Of a DNA stretch of 64,000 bases, positions 8,512 to 15,000 are shown one piece after another. How positions within the stretch are numbered: position 1 is the stretch's first letter; each line of letters opens with the position of its first letter. The stretch is from positions 62,001-126,000 of the forward strand of contig NZ_JAMXIC010000007.1 of the NCBI RefSeq assembly GCF_027587375.1, written 5' to 3'. The position numbers were made by a program, and so were the translations under genes. The notes beneath the pieces were generated by a model. It did no database searches. It was not told where the DNA came from and saw nothing but the letters and a program-made list of their open reading frames with translations. Source of the stretch: Arthrobacter sp. B2a2-09 (lineage in GTDB: Bacteria > Actinomycetota > Actinomycetes > Actinomycetales > Micrococcaceae).

Positions 8512-8588
8512 GTGAGCGAGCGTCGGGGAAATTGGCGCCATAGCTGAGCGAGCGTTGGAGGATTTGGCGTCACAGGTGAGCGAGCGTT
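8512..8588. repeat. 32-bp spaced repeat cluster, second array
   Basis: Cores begin at 8512, 8544 and 8576, exactly 32 nt apart, in one orientation. The unit reads GTGAGCGAGCGT followed by a partly conserved GGNGNAATTGGCGYCAYAG-type spacer. The same repeat lies on the other side of the decarboxylase gene (5404-5549). The region sits between the lrp-like stop and the decarboxylase start, so it could affect the decarboxylase mRNA. Confidence 0.8.
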
Positions 8589-8592
8589 GGAG

Positions 8593-9594
8593 CTACCTTT
8601 CACGCCACAGCGGCAGCGGGACGACGCTCAGGCTACGTCCGGACTCGTCCAACACGTGGCCGAGGCGTTTGTAGTTTCGGACCACGGCTTGCCGGGAGAT
8701 CACGGCGCTCCCGGGCGCGCGCTCCGCCAATTCGCGCTCGTGGGTCTGGACCTCCAGGTAGTCGCGGACCCAAAGTGTCACGAGCAGATTCTGGGCACCC
8801 AGCACTTGGGCGCTGAGCCTGCAATTCGGCAGGGCAGCGAAGTAGCGCCCGACGGCGTCAACATGGTGGGCGGGCACGTTGAGGATCAGGCCAACTTCCC
8901 TTAGTCCTTGTTGGGCGGAAACGGACGTATCGCACCTCAGCGTCATGTAGCCGGACGCGAGGAACCGCTCCACCCGCCGTCGTGCCGTTTGGGGAGAGAC
9001 GCGGCAGGCGGCTCCCAGTTCCGCCCAACTGGCCCGCCCGTCCCGGGCCAGTTCCTCCAAGAGGGACGCATCCAGCCGGTCGGGGGCGTAGGCGGCCGGG
9101 GCGGGCAGGGGTCCTGCCGACATGAGCCGGGCCCGCGCCGGTTCGAGGGTGCCGCTGCGCCAGTCGGAAGCCTGCCGGTACAGCTTGGTGACGAAAACGA
9201 CCTCGCGGTGGGTCACTCCCGGCAGCCCCGCGAATGAGCCGGTGACGATGTCCATGAGCTCTTCGTGGCTTGAGGCGAAACAGTCCACGAAGAGATCGTG
9301 CGAGCCAGACACCAGCGAAACGGTGCCGAATGCCGGCTCCGCGCACAGCTTTTGGACCAGGGCTTCATTCTCGCTCGGAAGTGAAGAAAGGCTGATGAAC
9401 GCCGACCAGCCCGCACTCAAATAGCGCGGACCCGGGGCCGGAGTGATCCACGCTAGTCCCTGCTCAGCAAGGGAGTTCCAGCGGCGCGCGACGGTAGGCC
9501 CGGACAGCCCGAGGGCGTCCCCAACGCGGCTCCAGTCGGCACGCGGATTGATCTGTAGCGCATTGACGATTTCAAGATCAGTTTCGGAGATCAT
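8593..9594 (-). CDS. Lrp/AsnC-family transcriptional regulator, two tandem modules
   Basis: DNA-binding regulator of amino-acid metabolism, 333 aa, about twice a single Lrp protein. One winged-helix segment begins at the N-terminus (ISETDLEIVNALQINP, with GLSGPTVARRW recognition helix). A second appears near residue 185 (DASLLEELARDGRASW, then SPQTARRRVERF). Each is followed by a RAM-like sensing domain. ATG at 9594 is chosen over the upstream TTG because AAGGA stands seven nt before it. It is upstream of the decarboxylase and divergent from the MFS gene, so it plausibly controls both; the effector is unknown. Confidence 0.85.
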   Translation of the reverse strand: MISETDLEIVNALQINPRADWSRVGDALGLSGPTVARRWNSLAEQGLAWITPAPGPRYLSAGWSAFISLSSLPSENEALVQKLCAEPAFGTVSLVSGSHDLFVDCFASSHEELMDIVTGSFAGLPGVTHREVVFVTKLYRQASDWRSGTLEPARARLMSAGPLPAPAAYAPDRLDASLLEELARDGRASWAELGAACRVSPQTARRRVERFLASGYMTLRCDTSVSAQQGLREVGLILNVPAHHVDAVGRYFAALPNCRLSAQVLGAQNLLVTLWVRDYLEVQTHERELAERAPGSAVISRQAVVRNYKRLGHVLDESGRSLSVVPLPLWRER

Positions 9595-9726
9595 GGCTGA
9601 TTCCTTCAAAATTCGCGATTCTCAGAGGATTTCAAACAAATTCCTTGCCAGTGTAGACGGCGGATCTAACGTTGTGACTCGGATCACCCGCTCGCATCCA
9701 AAGTCCCCCAACACTCAAGGAAGCAC

Positions 9727-11145
9727 ATGGCAAGCAAGACAGCACCTCCAGCGACGGCGGCCGTCGCACGCCGGACCATCACTGGAATGATCGTGGCGAT
9801 GGCCCTGATCGAATCGCTCAGTGGCGTCACCCAGGGTTACCTGAACCCCATCCTCCCCGCCTTGGGGCCGACCTTCTCAATCGACGACCCCACCATCAAC
9901 GGCATCTTCTTGATTTCCAACGTGAGTTTCGCCGTATTGACGCCGATCATCTCGCGGCTCGGCGACAGCTACGGCTACAGGCTCGTACTCCGCTGGTCGA
10001 CGGCGGTGGTCGCCGCTGGCGTGATCATGATGGCGCTGTGGCCGTCGCTGTGGACGGTGACAATCGGCGTCGTCATGCTCACATGCGTGGTCGGCTTCAT
10101 CCCACTGATGATGGGCATCTTGCGGGTAAGCAGCTCGGCGCAGACCCGCACCGGAGTCAGCGTGATGATCGGCATGCTCATGATCATGGTCGGCGCAGGC
10201 GGCCTGCTTGCCGGGATCATCGGCGTCGACGATCCCACCCTCGGATTCTGGGTGGCGGTGCCGTTCGCGGTTGTGGGGCTGCTTTGCTCCTTTGTCCTGC
10301 CCGACGCCGGAACCCCCACCCGCGAGGGGCTCGCCCTGGTGCCGCTCCTGGCGTGTTCCCTCGGACTGATCGGCTTCGTGGTGGCCCTTTCGATGGGTCC
10401 GGACTGGGGTTGGCTGGATGCGAAGACCCTCGGATCCGGAATCATTGGCCTCGCGCTGTTGGCCTACTGGGTGGTCCTGGACGCTCGCGACGCCAACGGG
10501 AAGCGCTTCATGGACCTGCGGATGCTTGCTATCCCGCGGATCCGGACGGTCTCGCTGGCCACCTTCTTCTTCGGTTTTGCCTCCATCAGCTACTTCGGCA
10601 CCAACGGGATCTTCCTGTATTCAAACCCTGACAAGACCGGCTACGGCTTCGCGCTGAGCCCGCTCATGATCGCCATCGTCCTGGCCGCCGCATCGGTGCT
10701 CTCGCTGCTCTCCTCGCTTCTGACCTCAAAGGCCCTCAGTCTGTTCGGCGAACGAGCCACCCTGGTATTCGCCGGTCTTCTGCTGGCAGGCGGCTTCCTG
10801 GTCATGGCAGCTGCGCACGGCTCCCTGGCCGGTTACTGCACCGGATTCGCCATGTTCAACCTGAGCCTTGGCATCTACCAGGCGGGGACCCGGGCACTGT
10901 CCGTGGAAGGCGTTCCGCTGGAGGAAACCTCGACGGCCGCCGGCCTCAACGAACTGGCACTGTCTGTTGGGATCGCGGTGGGCGCCGCCGTCGTGAAGCT
11001 CATCTCCTCGTCTTCAGCGCAGTCCGGGCACATCAGCGAGGGTGGGCTCCTGTCCATCTGGATTGCGCTCGCCATCGCGGCCCTGATCGCTGCGGCAGCC
11101 GCCGCCCGTTACCCGAAGCGGCACGCAGCGGCGACGGCCGCATGA
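9727..11145 (+). CDS. MFS transporter
   Basis: Major facilitator with roughly 12-14 hydrophobic segments over 472 aa. The cytoplasmic loop between helices 2 and 3 contains SRLGDSYGYRLVLRW, resembling the G-x-L-x-D-R/K family motif A. The gene is divergent from the Lrp-type regulator across a 132-bp gap, and its stop overlaps the ATG of the M20 hydrolase, so the two are coupled. Likely imports an amino-acid conjugate that the hydrolase then cleaves, or exports a product; direction cannot be told. Confidence 0.82.
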   Translation: MASKTAPPATAAVARRTITGMIVAMALIESLSGVTQGYLNPILPALGPTFSIDDPTINGIFLISNVSFAVLTPIISRLGDSYGYRLVLRWSTAVVAAGVIMMALWPSLWTVTIGVVMLTCVVGFIPLMMGILRVSSSAQTRTGVSVMIGMLMIMVGAGGLLAGIIGVDDPTLGFWVAVPFAVVGLLCSFVLPDAGTPTREGLALVPLLACSLGLIGFVVALSMGPDWGWLDAKTLGSGIIGLALLAYWVVLDARDANGKRFMDLRMLAIPRIRTVSLATFFFGFASISYFGTNGIFLYSNPDKTGYGFALSPLMIAIVLAAASVLSLLSSLLTSKALSLFGERATLVFAGLLLAGGFLVMAAAHGSLAGYCTGFAMFNLSLGIYQAGTRALSVEGVPLEETSTAAGLNELALSVGIAVGAAVVKLISSSSAQSGHISEGGLLSIWIALAIAALIAAAAAARYPKRHAAATAA

Positions 11146-12353
11146 AAGCCGCCGCCATGAAAGCCGGGTCCCCGTCCACCGCAGGGACCCGCACGCTCTC
11201 TTCGGCCGCCGTCGAGCGCTGCGTCTCTGCCGCACTGGAACGCTGGGCGCCGGAAATCCTTGGCCTGAGCCACGCGATCCACGCCGATCCCGAACTCAGC
11301 GGGCAGGAGTTCCGGGCCGCCAAGCGTGTTAGCCGGCTGCTCCGGAGCGCGGGCTTCAGCTTTGACGGTCCGCAGCCGCTGCTCCCTGCTTCCTTTAGCG
11401 CGACGTTCGGGACGGGTGAACTAGTGGTCGCATTGTGCGTTGAATACGACGCATTGCCGACCATCGGGCATGCCTGCGGACACAATGTCAACGCTGCCTG
11501 TGCTGTGGGGGCGGCACTCGCGCTCGCCTCCGTCGCCGACGAGCTCGGGATCACTGTCAAGGTCCTCGGCACTCCGGCGGAAGAGACAAACGGTGGCAAG
11601 GTCGATCTCATTGGCGAGGGCTTCTTCGAGGATGTATCCGTGGCAATGATGGCCCATGCCGGCGCCGAGGACGTGATCGGCGGCTCGTCCTTGGCCATGG
11701 GTATGTGGGACGTGCTCTATGAAGGGCGCCCTGCACATGCCGCGGCCGCTCCGTCGGAGGGGGTCAATGCCCTCGATGCGCTCGTGGTTGCGCAGATGGC
11801 CATTGCCTTGGCACGGCAGCAACTTCCGCCCGCCTCGGTTGTTTCGCTGATCGTGACGGAAGGTGGGAGCGCCGTCAACGTCATACCGGAGCGGGCCCGG
11901 GCGAGCGTGGAAATGCGTTCACCGAGCCTCAAAAACCTGCGAACCATCGAGGAACGAGTGCGGCGTTGCCTGGAGGCGGGCGCACTTGCAAGTGGGAGCA
12001 CGCTCAAGGTCACGCCCACGGGCAATGCCTACGCTGAACTCAGGCAGGACCTGTACCTTTCCGAGGCCTACCGGGAAGCGATGTCCGCCCGAGGGAGGGC
12101 TGTTGCGTTCAACGAAGATCCAGTAGCTTCCACAGACATGGGCAACGTCTCGCAACTGGTCCCAAGCATCCATCCGTTGCTCGGCTACGACGTACACGGG
12201 GCCGCCCACCACACCGCCGAGTTTGCTGCCCACGGCTCGTCCGCCTCCGCGGACCGGGCGGTCTTGGACGGCGCCTTCGGCCTGGCCCTGGCGGCCTGCG
12301 CGGCGGCCAGCGATCCGCGGCAACGGGAACGGCTGCTGAAAATCGGTCGCTAA
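11142..12353 (+). CDS. M20-family metallo-amidohydrolase
   Basis: Zinc-dependent amide hydrolase related to AbgB, IAA-amino-acid hydrolases and N-acyl-amino-acid amidohydrolases, 403 aa. Features in order are HADPELSGQE near residue 48, EYDALPTIGHACGHN near residue 105 (metal-binding His-Cys-Gly-His segment), PAEETNGGK near residue 146 (catalytic Glu pair) and MMAHAG. It overlaps the MFS stop by four bases; an in-frame ATG at 11157 is an alternative start. Together with the upstream carrier it forms a two-gene uptake-and-cleavage unit. Natural substrate is unknown. Confidence 0.85.
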   Translation: MKAAAMKAGSPSTAGTRTLSSAAVERCVSAALERWAPEILGLSHAIHADPELSGQEFRAAKRVSRLLRSAGFSFDGPQPLLPASFSATFGTGELVVALCVEYDALPTIGHACGHNVNAACAVGAALALASVADELGITVKVLGTPAEETNGGKVDLIGEGFFEDVSVAMMAHAGAEDVIGGSSLAMGMWDVLYEGRPAHAAAAPSEGVNALDALVVAQMAIALARQQLPPASVVSLIVTEGGSAVNVIPERARASVEMRSPSLKNLRTIEERVRRCLEAGALASGSTLKVTPTGNAYAELRQDLYLSEAYREAMSARGRAVAFNEDPVASTDMGNVSQLVPSIHPLLGYDVHGAAHHTAEFAAHGSSASADRAVLDGAFGLALAACAAASDPRQRERLLKIGR

Positions 12354-12363
12354 ACGACGCGAC

Positions 12364-12419
12364 CGTGGGTGCGGCTCCACAGCTGCGTTCCGGAACGCAG
12401 CGCTCGGGCCGCACCCACG
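12364..12419. terminator. Nested inverted repeat, terminator-like
   Basis: Outer arms CGTGGGTGCGGC (12364-12375) and their complement (12408-12419) enclose a perfect 20-bp palindrome, GCTGCGTTCCGGAACGCAGC (12382-12401). The structure begins 10 nt after the M20 stop codon. There is no T-run, so any terminator role rests on structure alone. Confidence 0.6.
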
Positions 12420-12496
12420 AATTCACGCCTCCGCCCGCTCTGGTTCCCGCCGTCGAGCGGGCGGACAATGGTCTCAGCAGTTCGCAAGGGAGTGCA

Positions 12497-13843
12497 ATGG
12501 GATTCTCGAGGCAACAAAAGACGTCCGCGGGCATGGCCGCATTTGGCCTCTCACGTGATCCCGTGATCGATCTCGCCCGGTTCTTCTGCCTCATTCTGGT
12601 GGTGCTCTCGCACTGCATGATGGTCAGCCCGGTCCTGCACCCAGACGGCACCGTCACCACCGAAAATACGCTCATGGAACAGCACTGGTTCGAACCCGTC
12701 CTGTGGGTGTTCCAGGTGATGCCGCTGTTCTTCGTCCTCGGCGGCATTACGGGACTGGAGTCATGGCGTCGCTTGCGTGCGCGCGGCGGCTCCGGCGTCG
12801 ACTACGCGCAGCTGCGGCTCTTGCGCCTCATCCGTCCGGCAACTGCGCTGCTGGCCTCCATGTTCGTGGGGCTGTGGGCCGCGCGGCTACTTGGCGTCGA
12901 CCCGGAAGTGGTCCAGCTCATCGTGACGGGCGCGGGCATGCCCTTGTGGTTCCTGGCCGCGTACCTCGCTACTCAACTGAGCGTTCCCCTGCTGGCCCGG
13001 TTGCACGGACATTCCCCGTGGTTGACCCTCAGCGGGCTCGTGGCGGCCGTGATCACCCTGGACTCCCTGCGCGGGGCGTTTCCGATGCTCGCCTTCGTCA
13101 ACATGCTCTTTGTGTGGTGCGCGGTCCAGCAATTCGGCTTCTTCATTGCCGACGGCATCTTCGCTGGACGCAGTAGGGGCTGGTTCGCGGGGTTGATCGC
13201 GGGCAGCAACCTCCTGCTGGGGTTCGTGACCGGGATCGGGGTCTACTCCGGAAACATGATCGTGGACTTGAATCCGCCCAACTTCTGCATGCTACTGCTG
13301 GGCCTGTCGCAGGCGGCAACCCTCCAATTGCTGCGCCCCGGCCTTGCCTGGGTGGCTGGCGTGCGCTGGATCCGTTGGTTGGTGGCCGTCGCGGGCCGGC
13401 GGTCCATGACGGTCTATCTGTGGCATTTGCCGCTGCTCGCAGCCATGTCGGGGCTGCTTCTGCTCACTGACTTCCCCAAGCCGGCGGCCGGTACAGCCGA
13501 ATGGTGGTGGGCCCGCCCGCTGGTGCTGCTCGGCGTCCTCCTGCTTTTGCTCCCGGTCCTGCTGTTGTGCGGCAGACTTGAAGAGCGCCCGACGGCGGCC
13601 ATCCACGCGCGCGGCAGGACGCACGTCGCGGTGGTGACTGCCGGCGTCGTGGTCTTCATTCCGGTGGTGGACGCCGCCTTCAACGGACTCACGCTGACCC
13701 TTCTCGGCGGGGGAGCGGCGTGCTTCGCGCTGGGAGTGTTACTGCTGGGACGGGTGCCGGCCGGAGTCCTTTCCGCCGCGGTTCCCGATGCCCCTGCGGT
13801 GCCATTGCCAGAGCCCGGTTTACGTGCGAATCTCGACTCATGA
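12497..13843 (+). CDS. Acyltransferase family 3 membrane protein
   Basis: Integral membrane O-acyltransferase (PF01757 type) expected to move acetyl or other acyl groups onto cell-surface glycans or lipids. The first helix holds DLARFFCLILVVLSH with the conserved Arg and His. About ten hydrophobic helices follow in 448 aa. ATG at 12497 is preceded by AAGGGAG; the open frame extends to 12365, but that stretch runs through the inverted repeat and lacks a ribosome site. The stop overlaps the next gene's ATG. Target molecule is unknown. Confidence 0.82.
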   Translation: MGFSRQQKTSAGMAAFGLSRDPVIDLARFFCLILVVLSHCMMVSPVLHPDGTVTTENTLMEQHWFEPVLWVFQVMPLFFVLGGITGLESWRRLRARGGSGVDYAQLRLLRLIRPATALLASMFVGLWAARLLGVDPEVVQLIVTGAGMPLWFLAAYLATQLSVPLLARLHGHSPWLTLSGLVAAVITLDSLRGAFPMLAFVNMLFVWCAVQQFGFFIADGIFAGRSRGWFAGLIAGSNLLLGFVTGIGVYSGNMIVDLNPPNFCMLLLGLSQAATLQLLRPGLAWVAGVRWIRWLVAVAGRRSMTVYLWHLPLLAAMSGLLLLTDFPKPAAGTAEWWWARPLVLLGVLLLLLPVLLLCGRLEERPTAAIHARGRTHVAVVTAGVVVFIPVVDAAFNGLTLTLLGGGAACFALGVLLLGRVPAGVLSAAVPDAPAVPLPEPGLRANLDS

Positions 13844-14196
13844 CTGAGTTCACGGATTCAACCGCAGAGTCGTTCAGCCCGGACGTCACAACGGTCAGGA
13901 ACGACAAATTCCACCGCTACGAGCTTCTTGTTGACGGTGAAGTAGCCGTGATCTCGCAGTTCATGGACAAACCCGGCCACATCGACTTCCTCCACACCGA
14001 GACGCGCTCGCAGTTCAAAGGCCGCGGGCTGGCCAAGGTCCTGGCACATTTTGCCCTGGACGATGTGCTGGCCTCGGGCAAGAGGATCATCCCGCATTGC
14101 CCGTTCATCGCCGCCTATCTGCGCAAGCATGAGGGCTACGATCTCGACGTCGATTGGCCGCCGGAACCGCCGGTGGGGGAACCGGACAACGATTAG
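13840..14196 (+). CDS. GNAT-like N-acetyltransferase (YjdJ/PF14542 type)
   Basis: A 118-aa single-domain protein of the small GNAT-like family. FLHTETRSQFKGRGLAKVL near the middle carries the Q/R-x-x-G-x-G/A acetyl-CoA loop, and IIPHCPFIAAYLRKH is the usual C-terminal motif. The ATG overlaps the acyltransferase stop by ATGA, so the two are co-translated. The substrate of this family is generally unknown. It may have no functional link to the acyltransferase beyond expression. Confidence 0.85.
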   Translation: MTEFTDSTAESFSPDVTTVRNDKFHRYELLVDGEVAVISQFMDKPGHIDFLHTETRSQFKGRGLAKVLAHFALDDVLASGKRIIPHCPFIAAYLRKHEGYDLDVDWPPEPPVGEPDND

Positions 14197-14381
14197 TCAG
14201 GCGCCGGGCTGTGCTGCCGCAGCACACCGGGCGCGTGCCCCTGTGCGTGGCAAAGGCAATGGCATACAGCGCACGCAGCGTGAACCCCGTCCCTGCAATC
14301 AAGGGTCAGGTAGAACACCTTGGGCTTTCCGTTGCGGTCCCGGGCCTTTCCCTCGCGGTCCCTGGGCATGCGTTGAATCAT
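14193..14381 (-). CDS. Hypothetical 62-aa cysteine-rich protein
   Basis: A small open frame whose middle holds CRDGVHAACAVCHCLCHA, four cysteines with interleaved histidines that could bind a metal. A GGAAG lies about five nt before the ATG. It overlaps the GNAT stop by four bases in convergent orientation and fills an otherwise empty 275-bp gap (14197-14471). I do not recognise the family, and it may not be real. Confidence 0.4.
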   Translation of the reverse strand: MIQRMPRDREGKARDRNGKPKVFYLTLDCRDGVHAACAVCHCLCHAQGHAPGVLRQHSPAPD

Positions 14382-14471
14382 CTGAACTTCCCGTCGAGTG
14401 GTCTTTATTGAGTGGCCGTGTCATTGATAAGTGGGCGCGGACGGGGAATCGTGACGCGGTTTTGCCAAGAT

Positions 14472-14879
14472 CTATTGTTTGAGCGCGACAATGGCGTCGT
14501 GTTCGTCGCGGATTGCCCGGCCGCGGGACATGCCTGTGACCCCCATGGCGCTAACAAGCTCGCCTCCGTGCCAGTGATCGGAGGCACTGACCAGGTACGA
14601 AAAGCTCAACATCGCTGATTCCCCGGCCGTCAACGTTCCGATGTGCAATTCCCCGTCGTGGGGCCTGGAAGTGTATTCAAGGCTCTCCATTCCTTCATTG
14701 GTAAAGGAGCGGGGTATGAGGCACACATCGCGGAGTTGGACCTTGGAATCATTGATGATCCATGCCGTGAAGACAATGGTCTCGCCTGGGGCCGCCACCG
14801 ACTTGTCTGCCCCGTAAACGAGGACAACTTTCCCGACATGTTTCTTTGGGGCAAGCGGTCCTGGGCGGAGTCGGTTCAT
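14472..14879 (-). CDS. Ig-like (DUF11/CARDB-like) conserved protein, paralogue 1
   Basis: A 135-aa protein with a beta-rich pattern: GETIVFTAWIINDSKVQLRDV, then RSFTNEGMESLEY, LTAGESAMLSFSY and HGGELVSAM. This resembles a single bacterial Ig-like repeat. No signal peptide is seen. The same order of motifs occurs in the 151-aa product at 35221-35676, so the two are paralogues. It is divergent from the sigma-pilin gene across 121 bp. Function is unknown; a surface or complex-forming role is a guess from the fold. Confidence 0.7.
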   Translation of the reverse strand: MNRLRPGPLAPKKHVGKVVLVYGADKSVAAPGETIVFTAWIINDSKVQLRDVCLIPRSFTNEGMESLEYTSRPHDGELHIGTLTAGESAMLSFSYLVSASDHWHGGELVSAMGVTGMSRGRAIRDEHDAIVALKQ

Positions 14880-15000
14880 GTCAGTTGAGTGTGGTTCGGG
14901 GCGGAATCGTGTTGCAGCCGGTCAAGCTCGCTGCCGTTGAGTAACCAGGTTCGAAGTAAGATTCAAGTCACAAACTCTGTTGCTGTCACACTGGGGTGCT

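Noticed and set aside
5404..8588. CRISPR array from evenly spaced repeats
   Set aside because: The conserved core is only 12-13 nt, the spacers are about 19 nt and resemble each other, copies occur in both orientations, and no cas genes are near.
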